Shown: positions 26,230 to 34,373 of the stretch, one piece after another
Layout of the letters: the number at the start of each line of letters is the position of its first letter
Numbering within the stretch: position 1 is the stretch's first letter
Assembly: GCA_963748925.1 (NCBI GenBank)
Contig: CAVVKG010000007.1
Location: 434,001-498,000, forward strand
Reading direction: 5' to 3'
Length of the DNA: 64,000 nucleotides
Source: Cryomorpha sp963748925
GTDB taxonomy: Bacteria; Bacteroidota; Bacteroidia; Flavobacteriales_D; Cryomorphaceae
The notes under the pieces: generated by a model
Databases searched by the model: none
Told to the model about the DNA's origin: nothing
What the model saw: only the letters and a program-made list of their open reading frames with translations
Translations under genes and position numbers: made by a program

Positions 26230-27231
26230 ATGATTCTCGTTACGGGTAGCACAGGAATTGTAGGAACCAGACTCTTATTCGATCTTATCAAGTCGGGCAA
26301 CAGGGTGCGTGCACTGAAAAGGCAGGATAGCGATACCGATTTTGTAAAACGAGTGTTCCTTTTTTACGACAGTAAAACCGGGGTTGAATTCTATGAAAAA
26401 ATTAATTGGTGCGATGGCGATATCACTGATATAGATTCACTCGAAAAAGCCTTTAACGGAATAGATACCTGCTACCACACAGCTGCACTGGTTTCTTATG
26501 ATCCACGAGATGAAAAAGCGCTTATTGAAATCAATGCCGGAGGAACAGAAAAAGTGGTAAATGTAGCCTTGGAAATGGGTGTTAAAAAAATCTGCCACAT
26601 CAGTTCGGTAGCTGCTTTGGGGCGAGCCGAAGCCGACAAGCTTACGTCAGAAGACAACCACTGGAATCGAGATCAAAACAGCTCTTCTTACGGTTTAAGC
26701 AAGTTTATGGCCGAGCGGGAGGTTTGGCGTGGCACGGCAGAAGGACTTCCGGCTATTGTTGTTAATCCGAGCATTATTCTAGGCCCTTCCAAACCTAACC
26801 AGAGCAGCGGCATGCTCATGTCGGTATTGCGGAAAGGAATTAGCTTTTACCCAAAAGGAATGGCCGGCTATGTGGATGTTCGCGACGTGAGTTCAGCTTG
26901 TATTGCATTGATGAATAGCGAAATCACCAATAAGCGATACGTATTAAACGGAGAGAACCTGAGCTACAAAAACCTACTAAGTACGGCTGCTAACATTTTT
27001 GGAAACAAGCCACCAAAATACAAGTTAAAACCGTGGATGCTCTCAATAGCCTGGATTGGGGCAAATGTTTGGGGTAAGTTATCAGGCTCTCGACCTAAGG
27101 TGACCCGCGAAACGTCCAAAAGCGCATCTAGCATAAGCGTTTTCGACAACTCCAAAATTCGGGAGGCGCTGGATTTTCAATTTATTTCAGTCGAAGAATC
27201 CCTCGAATACTATCGCTCCTTCTTTGACTAG
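26230..27231 (+). CDS. NAD-dependent epimerase/dehydratase family protein (extended SDR)
   Basis: 333 residues. The cofactor motif TGSTGIVG begins at residue 5. The catalytic Ser/Tyr/Lys pattern is visible as HISSVAALG and SSYGLSKFMAE (YxxxK). Members act on nucleotide sugars or as dihydroflavonol-reductase-like oxidoreductases; the substrate here is unknown. The 3' end overlaps the convergent DUF4296 gene by 50 bp. From memory, this gene commonly neighbours dihydroorotase and DUF4296 genes in Flavobacteriia. Confidence 0.88.
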   Translation: MILVTGSTGIVGTRLLFDLIKSGNRVRALKRQDSDTDFVKRVFLFYDSKTGVEFYEKINWCDGDITDIDSLEKAFNGIDTCYHTAALVSYDPRDEKALIEINAGGTEKVVNVALEMGVKKICHISSVAALGRAEADKLTSEDNHWNRDQNSSSYGLSKFMAEREVWRGTAEGLPAIVVNPSIILGPSKPNQSSGMLMSVLRKGISFYPKGMAGYVDVRDVSSACIALMNSEITNKRYVLNGENLSYKNLLSTAANIFGNKPPKYKLKPWMLSIAWIGANVWGKLSGSRPKVTRETSKSASSISVFDNSKIREALDFQFISVEESLEYYRSFFD

Positions 27232-27622
27232 CATCCCGCAAACTGTCATTCTTGGAACGCTCGCTCTGGGTATAGCGCTGCTTTACCTCAACATCGAGCT
27301 TTGTAAGACTATCTAAAACCTGTTCGTAAATGAGTTCCATCTTCCCCGGTCGCTTGCTGTAATAGTCGTAGGTTCTTCTAAATTCATCGGGATCTACATC
27401 CAGCTTCTCAAATATCTCGGTATATGGGTCTACCTTCTTGTTGGGTTCTCCCCTATTTAGAGAAGTATAACTTTTCTGTGAGTTCATGCCTTCAGCAAGC
27501 TGGATGTCAATCATCACAGCAGCAAATGTATTGGCATCGAGAATATCCGTTGGCATTACTTCTTCGTTGTCGCTGCAGCTGAGCAGAAGAAGCAGGAAAC
27601 TTATGGAAATCAGGTTTTTCAT
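27182..27622 (-). CDS. DUF4296 lipoprotein
   Basis: 146 residues. Lipoprotein signal (SFLLLLLSC, lipid Cys near residue 16). The mature part fits DUF4296: ANTFAAVMIDIQLAEGM, then FEKLDVDPDEFRRTYDYYSK. The tail is charged and helical (SERSKNDSLRDASQRRSD). Function unknown. Its start codon overlaps the pyrC stop by 4 bp, so it is co-translated with pyrC. Its last 50 bp lie antisense to the epimerase gene. Confidence 0.85.
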   Translation of the reverse strand: MKNLISISFLLLLLSCSDNEEVMPTDILDANTFAAVMIDIQLAEGMNSQKSYTSLNRGEPNKKVDPYTEIFEKLDVDPDEFRRTYDYYSKRPGKMELIYEQVLDSLTKLDVEVKQRYTQSERSKNDSLRDASQRRSDSIRGILRLK

Positions 27623-28965
27623 GATCTGTTAAAACTTAGGCGCTTTCCACGTACAGAATCAACAACCGCACCATCTTTATAGGCCGCTTCTCCATTCACA
27701 AATGTGTATTTCACTTCTGATTTAAAGGTATGACCTTCAAAGGGACTCCAGCCACATTTATACAAAATGTTTGATTTGTTAACTTCAGTACGTCCATTTA
27801 AATCAACTAACACGAGATCGGCGACGTAACCTTCCCGAATAAATCCACGGTTTTCAATTTCAAAAAGCCGGGCAACATTGTGGCTTGTTTTCTCGACGAT
27901 TTTTTCGAGTGAAAAAACACCAGAATGGTATAAGTCGATCAAAGCTGATAGCGTGTGCTGAACGAGAGGGCCACCCGAGGGAGCGCTGAAATATAAGTTT
28001 TGCTTTTCTTCCAGTGTATGTGGCGCATGATCTGTGGCGATGACGTCTATTCTTCCCGAGTTTACAGCAGCGCGAACAGCGTGGCGATCTTCGTATGTTT
28101 TAACTGCGGGATTCCACTTAATAAAACTACCCTTACTTTCATAATCTGCATCGGTAAACCACAGGTGGTGCGTACATGCCTCTGCAGTGATTCGTTTTTC
28201 TTCAAGAGGGATATCATTAGAAAACAACATAGTTTCCCTTTCAGTAGAAATATGAAGAATGTGCAATCGGGCATTGTACTTTGTGGCTAGTTCTATGGCT
28301 CGTGAAGAGCTTTTGTAGCAGGCTTCTGCCGAACGAATCAGCGGGTGAGCCCACATTGGAACGTCTTCGCCATACCGCGCTTTATACTGAGCAATATTCT
28401 CCCTTATGGTCGCTTCATCTTCACAGTGAGAAGCAACAATTATAGGACTTTCTTTAAATAAATTTTCCAAGGCCTGTTCGCTATCTACCAGCATATTACC
28501 GGTTGATGAACCCATAAATACTTTGATTCCGCAAACCCGCTTTGGGTCGGTTTTTACAACTTCCTTTAAATTGTCGTTAGAAGCACCCATAAAGAAGGAG
28601 TAATTAGCTCTGCTCACCTCAGCTGCCCGCTGGTACTTCTCTTCCAGTAGTTCTTGCGTCAGGGTGTTAGGAACTGTGTTGGGCATTTCCATAAAACTAG
28701 TTATGCCTCCGGCGACGGCCGCACGACTTTCGGTTTCAATTTCCCCTTTATGTGTCAGTCCCGGTTCACGGAAGTGCACCTGATCGTCAATAAGACCCGG
28801 AAAGAGGTGAAGACCTTCGGCATGTATTATTTCGCAATGCGACGGAGCTTCTATATTCTGACCAATCTTTTCAATGGAGCCATAAGAGATCAATAAATCA
28901 GCAACTTTTTGCTCTCCTTCGTTTACAATTTTCGCCCCTTTTATAAGATATTTTGCCATGGTCAT
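27619..28965 (-). CDS. pyrC: Dihydroorotase (class I)
   Basis: 448 residues; an alternative start two codons in (MAKYLIKGA) is equally good. It catalyses the reversible cyclisation of carbamoyl-aspartate to dihydroorotate in pyrimidine synthesis. The metal site is DDQVHFREPG, where the usual first His of HxH is Gln, a variant I recall as normal in Bacteroidota. The other ligands are visible in VASHCED, LHILHIST and IATDHAPH. The downstream DUF4296 gene is coupled by a 4-bp overlap. A promoter box lies immediately upstream. Confidence 0.92.
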   Translation of the reverse strand: MTMAKYLIKGAKIVNEGEQKVADLLISYGSIEKIGQNIEAPSHCEIIHAEGLHLFPGLIDDQVHFREPGLTHKGEIETESRAAVAGGITSFMEMPNTVPNTLTQELLEEKYQRAAEVSRANYSFFMGASNDNLKEVVKTDPKRVCGIKVFMGSSTGNMLVDSEQALENLFKESPIIVASHCEDEATIRENIAQYKARYGEDVPMWAHPLIRSAEACYKSSSRAIELATKYNARLHILHISTERETMLFSNDIPLEEKRITAEACTHHLWFTDADYESKGSFIKWNPAVKTYEDRHAVRAAVNSGRIDVIATDHAPHTLEEKQNLYFSAPSGGPLVQHTLSALIDLYHSGVFSLEKIVEKTSHNVARLFEIENRGFIREGYVADLVLVDLNGRTEVNKSNILYKCGWSPFEGHTFKSEVKYTFVNGEAAYKDGAVVDSVRGKRLSFNRS

Positions 28966-28978
28966 ATGTTCTGGAGAG

Positions 28979-28986
28979 CAAAGTTA
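28979..28986 (-). promoter_or_regulatory. -7 promoter box TAACTTTG for pyrC
   Basis: Exact TAnnTTTG match 13 nt before the pyrC ATG at 28965, giving a leader of about 8 nt. Such a short leader leaves no room for a pyrimidine-responsive attenuator. Confidence 0.55.
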
Positions 28987-29164
28987 GTCAAATGGTTTTG
29001 GAAAATGATTAGCGAATATTCTGTTGATCCCTTCCAGGATTAAGGTAAATGTGAAACTTGCTCAACACAAACTATCCTGGATAAATTACTTAATGAAGAT
29101 CAAATGAATTTATACATCCATGGATAAAAACAACACCAATCGCAATCTTTAAATCTCGATAATA

Positions 29165-31351
29165 TCACAATGGAGGTTGCTGACCAACCAAGCCAAATGA
29201 ACCGCTCAAAATCGAGATATCCACTACATTTATATTGCCATCACAATTAAAATCGGCCAAGGCGTTATAGCCCGATTGTCCGGGCGTCTTGGCAAACGAG
29301 CCGCTCAATATGGAAATGTCGGTAACAGTAACTTGATTATCACTATTTAAATCACCAGGGGTCAACGCTCCGAAACTAAATTGATTATTCATATCAATTG
29401 TCTGATTGGCAAGAGATTTTTGAAGGTAGCCATTGATTTTTATAAAAATATCAAAGGTCCCGATAGCAATTTGTCCAATTGAAAACTGGCCGGTTGCAAG
29501 GATATTTATGGGGTACTGACCAACAAGGTGTGTAGTACCCGGATTGTACAATTTCACAGATCCCGCTCTCACACCACAGGCAGAATTCCAGGTGACCGAA
29601 CCTGCTATATTCGTTCCAAGAGAAATTATTTGATAAGTATTGCTGCAAAAACTGTCCCATGCAGTATTGCAACAATACGGGTCTTCATAGATTACTTGCT
29701 GATAAATAGGATCATCTGCGTCAAAAGGAGAATCTGCGCATTCAGATAAATTGTATTCGTAAGCTTCCTGGCAGATGATATCCCAACTTGTTTCACAACA
29801 ATATGAATCATTTTCGATAACATCTAAGTAATTGGGATCATCAAGGTTATATGGCGACTCCGCGCAAGTCGGCAATAGGATATCATAATATTGATCTTGA
29901 CAAGCTCCATCCCAACTCGTGCCGCAACAAAACGGATCGTCTTCAATAACTTGTTGCCAAATAGGGTCGTGAACTGAGTAGGGAGAACTAGCACAATTTG
30001 GAATATCTAATTTCACGCAAAATCCGGATGATGATGAGCTTGGCGTAAGATTGTAAGTTTCTGGCCCAGGATCAAAATCTCTTGTACCCGTCAGGTCACC
30101 ATGCACCCATATCGCCCCATTATTATCTAAAGAGATTCTTTTATATTCTTCAGGAACAGATTCAACCCATTGAAACTCTCCATCTGAATTTAGCTTTAGT
30201 AAAAAACCTCCAGTGACAGTTGCAGTGCCAGAACCGGGATCAAAATCATAAGGATCACTTCTATATCCTGCAACATAAATATATCCGTCAGCATCAACGG
30301 CAACGTCTGTGGCAATTCCAGAAGCTTCATCATATACCAAATCGTTTATATTTATTTCCCAAATGCTACCTGCACTATTTCTTTTAATGATAAAACCACC
30401 TGAACAACATGCAAACCCATTGAAAGTAAAATCATATCCTCCGACAATTAGCAGATTTCCCTCACCGTCAAGAGCAGAGCCTAATATGCGAGGCCGTGAC
30501 CAACTTTCGTATGTGTATGAATAATCACCAATTTTCTGAACGAAAACTTCGTTTAAACTTACATAAGGTTCTAAATATGCATCTTTGGAACCTGTTATAT
30601 AAGTCTCCCCGCTACCATTTACTAATACTTGCCCAATGTTTGCGTTGGCAGGGGTAGTTATACCTTCAGGTTCTATATTTATATAAAGAGCAGGGATAGT
30701 AAAAACCTCGACAGATTGATAATTTAAGGAGGAATTAAGTGTAAGATTAAATCTTGACCCTCCTGGGGCGGGAAATAAAATGTAAGTCTCTTCGCTAAGG
30801 TCAAAATCAGTAGGACCAAAAAACTCACCAACTAATTTCATATTACCAGAAGCACTCACAGCCATTCCCGAAAGTTTTTCACTAGTAGCACCGCCTAATT
30901 TCTTTGCCTGAATAAAACCGCCATTCGTGTTTAGCCTGACAACAAAAATATCGTCACCTCCACTAGAAGTCAGATTAGTAGTGCCTGACCCCGGATTGAA
31001 ATCTACCGTTCCGCTAAAAACACCGGCTAGAAAAATGGATCCAGATGGTGTGACACCAAAAAATGTATTCCTGACATATTTAATGGCCCATAAAAACTCT
31101 CCTTCCGGATTGAGCTTAACAACAAATGATGACCCTATGGCACCGCCATCAGCGGTTAGGTTAAAGACACCACTTCCAGGGTCAAAGTCTTTGGTGCCTG
31201 TAAAATTTCCATTTAGGTAGAGATTGCCGTCGGCGTCGTTAGTAATTTCACCGGAATAATCAGTTTCAAATGCAGTAATAAAAGATTGAGCATTGGTTGT
31301 ATTAACAGCAATTACAAATACGAGAATTGCTAAATAAGTTAAGGTTTTCAT
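29165..31351 (-). CDS. Exported beta-propeller protein with CCxxxWDxxC repeats and dockerin-like C-terminus
   Basis: 728 residues. Signal peptide (about 1-21, ending TNAQ). Residues ~25-440 hold repeated SBBP-type propeller units, each near FTGTKDFDPGSGVFNLT, FSGTVDFNPGSGTTNLT or LTGTRDFDPGPETYNLT. Next come three tandem ~45-residue units with DPFCCGTSWDGACQ, DSYCCETSWDIICQ and DPYCCNTAWDSFCS. A beta-sandwich follows, then a dockerin-type pair of calcium loops (GDLNSDNQVTVTDISIL and DFNCDGNINVVDISIL). There is no T9SS sorting domain. Function unknown; probably extracellular and possibly assembled through the dockerin-like module. Confidence 0.8.
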   Translation of the reverse strand: MKTLTYLAILVFVIAVNTTNAQSFITAFETDYSGEITNDADGNLYLNGNFTGTKDFDPGSGVFNLTADGGAIGSSFVVKLNPEGEFLWAIKYVRNTFFGVTPSGSIFLAGVFSGTVDFNPGSGTTNLTSSGGDDIFVVRLNTNGGFIQAKKLGGATSEKLSGMAVSASGNMKLVGEFFGPTDFDLSEETYILFPAPGGSRFNLTLNSSLNYQSVEVFTIPALYINIEPEGITTPANANIGQVLVNGSGETYITGSKDAYLEPYVSLNEVFVQKIGDYSYTYESWSRPRILGSALDGEGNLLIVGGYDFTFNGFACCSGGFIIKRNSAGSIWEININDLVYDEASGIATDVAVDADGYIYVAGYRSDPYDFDPGSGTATVTGGFLLKLNSDGEFQWVESVPEEYKRISLDNNGAIWVHGDLTGTRDFDPGPETYNLTPSSSSSGFCVKLDIPNCASSPYSVHDPIWQQVIEDDPFCCGTSWDGACQDQYYDILLPTCAESPYNLDDPNYLDVIENDSYCCETSWDIICQEAYEYNLSECADSPFDADDPIYQQVIYEDPYCCNTAWDSFCSNTYQIISLGTNIAGSVTWNSACGVRAGSVKLYNPGTTHLVGQYPINILATGQFSIGQIAIGTFDIFIKINGYLQKSLANQTIDMNNQFSFGALTPGDLNSDNQVTVTDISILSGSFAKTPGQSGYNALADFNCDGNINVVDISILSGSFGLVGQQPPL

Positions 31352-31824
31352 AGCTGAGGAATAGGTAAGGTGGCATTAAAAAGATTTACTTGATTTCGAC
31401 GAATGCGTTATTATTGTCGTTTACAGGTCGTTTTATGAAGGTCAATGTACAATACTTTTCCGACAAGGGAAAATAATTTTTCCTTGATTTATAGTATAAT
31501 TTCAAAGGTCAGGGATCAAGTTTTGAGCTAGAGATATTCCAAAATGACCAGCTGTCAACGATGACTCAACTGTTCAATGGATTTGATATCAAAGAAACTT
31601 GAATATATATCCCAGATCATCTCTGCTTTGTGGTTTATCAAACCACTTGCAAGTTACTACCCAATTAAATCCTTCGGGTAAGGATAAATAAGTAATTGGA
31701 GGGACTCGGTTTACCTCGGGATGATTTGAACCACCGAACAATCTATAATTGTTACTTTGGTACAGGTATATTTTTCTAGAGTATTATTTGAAGAAAGAAC
31801 TGTGAATAGAGCTTCAACGAGAAT
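31352..31824. other. Intergenic stretch with weak hairpin and a possible gene remnant
   Basis: No intact gene. It holds an inverted repeat AAGGGAAAA-TAA-TTTTTCCTT at 31465-31485 (one mismatch) and the open frame at 31589-31783 described separately. The left edge is the start of the propeller gene. The right edge is the duplicated mannosyltransferase 3' end at 31825. Confidence 0.6.
31589..31783 (-). pseudogene. Possible C-terminal remnant of an unidentified protein
   Basis: A 64-codon open stretch follows a stop and ends in TGA at 31589-31591, with no plausible start codon. Its translation looks protein-like, not random: it is rich in aromatic residues and Pro and includes NYRLFGGSNHPEVNRVPPIT and GFNWVVTCKWFDKPQSRDD. 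I do not recognise the family. It lies beside the duplicated 3' end of the mannosyltransferase gene, so it may be debris from the rearrangement there. Confidence 0.35.
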
Positions 31825-31881
31825 CTAAAACCGCATTTTTACAACCCCAACAAAAGCTTCTGAAAAGATTTTCATGCTCAT
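31825..31881 (-). repeat. Duplicated 3' end of the mannosyltransferase gene (distal copy)
   Basis: 57 bp matching 34317-34373 at 54 positions, same orientation. On the minus strand it reads MSMKIFSEAFVGVVKMRF followed by a stop. The true gene has T where this copy has S; the other two differences are synonymous. The stop codon of the lipoprotein gene at 31878 lies inside it. Confidence 0.95.
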
Positions 31882-32417
31882 TCTTCATAAAAGCCTCCAT
31901 ATACCTGAAATTCCAAAACATCATAATCGGTTATCGGAAAACAGCTTTGAGAACCACCGCTTCCTATTGAAAACACTCTTTGTACTTCGGAATCGGGATA
32001 AACTGTATCAAGGTAAATATTTGATTCTATACTGAAACCTGGAAATGCTCTTACCATTGAAACCTGAAAATTCTGTAAGGTGGCGCCACTGATATTTTTA
32101 AATGTCACCGTTAATAAACATTCCTGATTTGCCCCGTCACAGTTTGTTATTTGGGAGATTCTAACACCTTCTTGTTTCAACTTAACTTCAAGCACCTCAA
32201 CATCCTCATACATAGTATTGGAGCGCCATTCTACAACGCTACCATAATCCAAAAGGATAGGTTCACCGCTTCCTTCCGGACAATAAACACAGCTACCATC
32301 GTCGCTATCTGCAGTTATGTTGAAGTTAAGGGCATCTTTATCTGTGCATCCCTCGGTTTTACAACCGGCGATTAGAGTCAGGAAGAAAATAACTATCAAA
32401 AAACGAAAATTCTTCAT
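31878..32417 (-). CDS. Cys-rich lipoprotein of the peroxidase operon
   Basis: 179 residues. Lipoprotein signal (LTLIAGC, lipid Cys at about 19). Directly after comes a Cys/Asp motif GCTDKDALNFN...DDGSCVYC, a calcium-type motif frequent in Bacteroidota surface proteins (GCTDxxAxNYxxxAxxDDGSC). The rest is a beta-sandwich-like domain with further Cys (TNCDGANQECLLTVTF). The stop codon is formed by the first bases of the duplicated segment at 31825-31881, so the C-terminus may have been set by the rearrangement. It follows the barrel gene by 2 bp. Function unknown. Confidence 0.75.
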   Translation of the reverse strand: MKNFRFLIVIFFLTLIAGCKTEGCTDKDALNFNITADSDDGSCVYCPEGSGEPILLDYGSVVEWRSNTMYEDVEVLEVKLKQEGVRISQITNCDGANQECLLTVTFKNISGATLQNFQVSMVRAFPGFSIESNIYLDTVYPDSEVQRVFSIGSGGSQSCFPITDYDVLEFQVYGGFYEE

Positions 32418-32419
32418 CT

Positions 32420-33148
32420 TTAGAACTTTACTATTAAATAGATTACAACTGGCAATCTGAATTGCCAGGATTTTATATCAGCTTCTTCATTTTCAACTTG
32501 ATATGTGGTACTCTCTGTATTTTGAAAGAAAATAAAATTGAAATTTTCAGAATGAAACTTTTCCTTTTCTGATAAATATCGAAAACTGGCTTCCGTTCCA
32601 ATTAAAAATCTTTCAGACAGGTAAAACCGAGCACTGGTTTGTATACCCGCTCCGAACCCTCTGGAGGTTGAAGTGGTTTTCGCTACAGTAGAGTCTATTC
32701 CATTTCCGAAGTCAACAATTTGTTGAGAGTATGTGTCAATACCTCTGCCGCGATAAATCGCATCCAATCCCACACCAAACTCAAATTTTCCACTCTTAAC
32801 CTGGTACCCTGGACCAACCCTAATATCCAATATTTCTTGGTTTATATTAACTCCATCGTCGTTTTCCCGCTTGTTTGAGTTAAAACCGAAGCCCGTATTA
32901 AGTGAAAATCCTGTTTCATTATTTCTCAAAGTGTAGGTAACCAGGTAGGGATTCTCAATATCATCTGAGGACTCATTAAAACTGAAAAATTCTCGAATGA
33001 GTAGGTTACCTTGTAAACCAATAAAGTGATCGAATTTCTTTGGATCTGAGTTTTTGGAATCTTGACTGTAAGACTTTGTGGAATACACAATGCTCAACAT
33101 GAAGATTAAACCAAGGGTTGCAAAAGTATTAATCAATATCGCCCTCAT
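32420..33148 (-). CDS. Predicted outer-membrane beta-barrel protein
   Basis: 242 residues with a signal peptide (about 1-28, ending SYSQ). The mature part alternates polar and hydrophobic residues in strands such as TGFSLNTGFGFNSN, IRVGPGYQVKSGKFEFGVGL and RGFGAGIQTSARFYLSE, and ends in an aromatic residue (VVIYLIVKF). This is typical of small 8-10-strand barrels. The start overlaps the stop of the cytochrome c peroxidase gene (ATGA), and the Cys-rich lipoprotein gene follows 2 bp later. The three products may form one envelope complex. Confidence 0.75.
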   Translation of the reverse strand: MRAILINTFATLGLIFMLSIVYSTKSYSQDSKNSDPKKFDHFIGLQGNLLIREFFSFNESSDDIENPYLVTYTLRNNETGFSLNTGFGFNSNKRENDDGVNINQEILDIRVGPGYQVKSGKFEFGVGLDAIYRGRGIDTYSQQIVDFGNGIDSTVAKTTSTSRGFGAGIQTSARFYLSERFLIGTEASFRYLSEKEKFHSENFNFIFFQNTESTTYQVENEEADIKSWQFRLPVVIYLIVKF

Positions 33149-34209
33149 TTAATAAACGGATCTGAAAGTGTTTTATCATTGGGTAAATTAAGATCTGTAA
33201 GGCTATTAAGAAAGGCAATGAGAGCTTCAGTCTCCGCTGAAGTAATATTCATTATCATAGGCTCCCCCATAGGGTTCTGCAAGCGCGAATCTAAATTATT
33301 ATGAGGCTTAATATCTGTGCTGTAATGACCAATTACTTCTTCTAAGGTTGCGAAGCGGCCATCATGCATATAGGGAGCAGTTAAAGCAACATTCCTCAAG
33401 TTTGGAATACGAAACTTTCCTTTGTCTGCCTCATTATTTGTTACAGCTCCACGACCATTATCTTCATAGGTAGTATTCAAACCAATATTAACAAACTCTT
33501 CTCCAATAGCTTCGCTATAACCGTTATTACTAAATATATCGTGGCAGCTCATACAATCATACTTACCAGTGAAAAGTTCAAATCCCTGATCTTCCAAAGG
33601 AGTCAAACTAGACCCTGACTGAGAAAAAAACTGAAGGTCAAATCTTGAATTGTGGGATTGAAACTTTGACAGAAAAAAAGTTAACGCCGAGGAGACTTTG
33701 CCGATTGTAATCTCAGAAGTTCCGAATTGATTTTGAAAAAGTGCGGCGTAATAAGGCTTCGCAGCCAGTTTTTCAACAATATCATCGGCAGATCGCATCC
33801 CCATCTCAATATGGTTTTGAGTCGGTTCTATTACAAGTTCATTTAAATTTCGAGTTCGTCCATCCCAGAATAGGGCTTGTCCGGACGACTCTTCTCCCGT
33901 GAAAAAGCTGGAGGTCACGTTTTGGATTGGGGGAGTGTTTCTCAAGGTTTTTACACCTTCAAATCCAGTACTAAAAGCTTCGTCATCCGCAAATGCATTG
34001 GCCTGTTTGTGACATGACCCGCACGATACAGCGTTATTAACGGAAAGACTTTTATCGTAAAATAGAACCCTGCCCAAATCTAATTCCTCTACATTTTCGA
34101 GCGATGTACGAGCCGGATTCGGCAAATCGTCTGTTTTAGAACATGATATGGCAGCAAAGAGAATTAGGGATAGTAGGATAGCCAGAGCAAGAATCTTGGT
34201 TAAGTTCAT
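33145..34209 (-). CDS. Di-haem cytochrome c peroxidase, lipid-anchored
   Basis: 354 residues from the ATG at 34209, chosen because it gives a proper lipoprotein signal (LILFAAISC); an ATG 45 bp upstream is possible. Two haem-binding motifs, CGSCH and CMSCH, mark the two c-type haem domains of the MauG/CcpA family. Distal residues include WDGRTRNLNELVIEPTQN, MHDGRF and RIPNLRNVALTAPYMHDG. Such enzymes reduce H2O2 in the periplasm with electrons from cytochromes, or modify proteins as MauG does. It is the first gene of a three-gene operon bounded by the 57-bp direct repeats. Confidence 0.9.
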   Translation of the reverse strand: MNLTKILALAILLSLILFAAISCSKTDDLPNPARTSLENVEELDLGRVLFYDKSLSVNNAVSCGSCHKQANAFADDEAFSTGFEGVKTLRNTPPIQNVTSSFFTGEESSGQALFWDGRTRNLNELVIEPTQNHIEMGMRSADDIVEKLAAKPYYAALFQNQFGTSEITIGKVSSALTFFLSKFQSHNSRFDLQFFSQSGSSLTPLEDQGFELFTGKYDCMSCHDIFSNNGYSEAIGEEFVNIGLNTTYEDNGRGAVTNNEADKGKFRIPNLRNVALTAPYMHDGRFATLEEVIGHYSTDIKPHNNLDSRLQNPMGEPMIMNITSAETEALIAFLNSLTDLNLPNDKTLSDPFIK

Positions 34210-34316
34210 CTCAAATAGTTTTTTGTTCCCATAAATATAAGAATATTTTAACAAGTTATAACTAGGGTTTGAGATATGGTTTTAAAACTAGTTAATCCTT
34301 AAGTGAGCCAACCAGC

Positions 34317-34373
34317 CTAAAACCGCATTTTCACAACCCCCACAAAAGCTTCTGTAAAGATTTTCATGCTCAT
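34317..34373 (-). repeat. 3' end of the mannosyltransferase gene (proximal copy of the direct repeat)
   Basis: The repeat begins exactly at the TAG stop codon (34317-34319) and covers the last 18 codons. Identity with 31825-31881 is 54/57. It stops being similar immediately outside these limits on both sides. Confidence 0.95.

Noticed and set aside
29033..29081. Inverted repeat TCCAGGAT/ATCCTGGA before pyrC
   Set aside because: The 33-nt loop and absence of a T-tract make a functional hairpin or operator doubtful; it could be chance.
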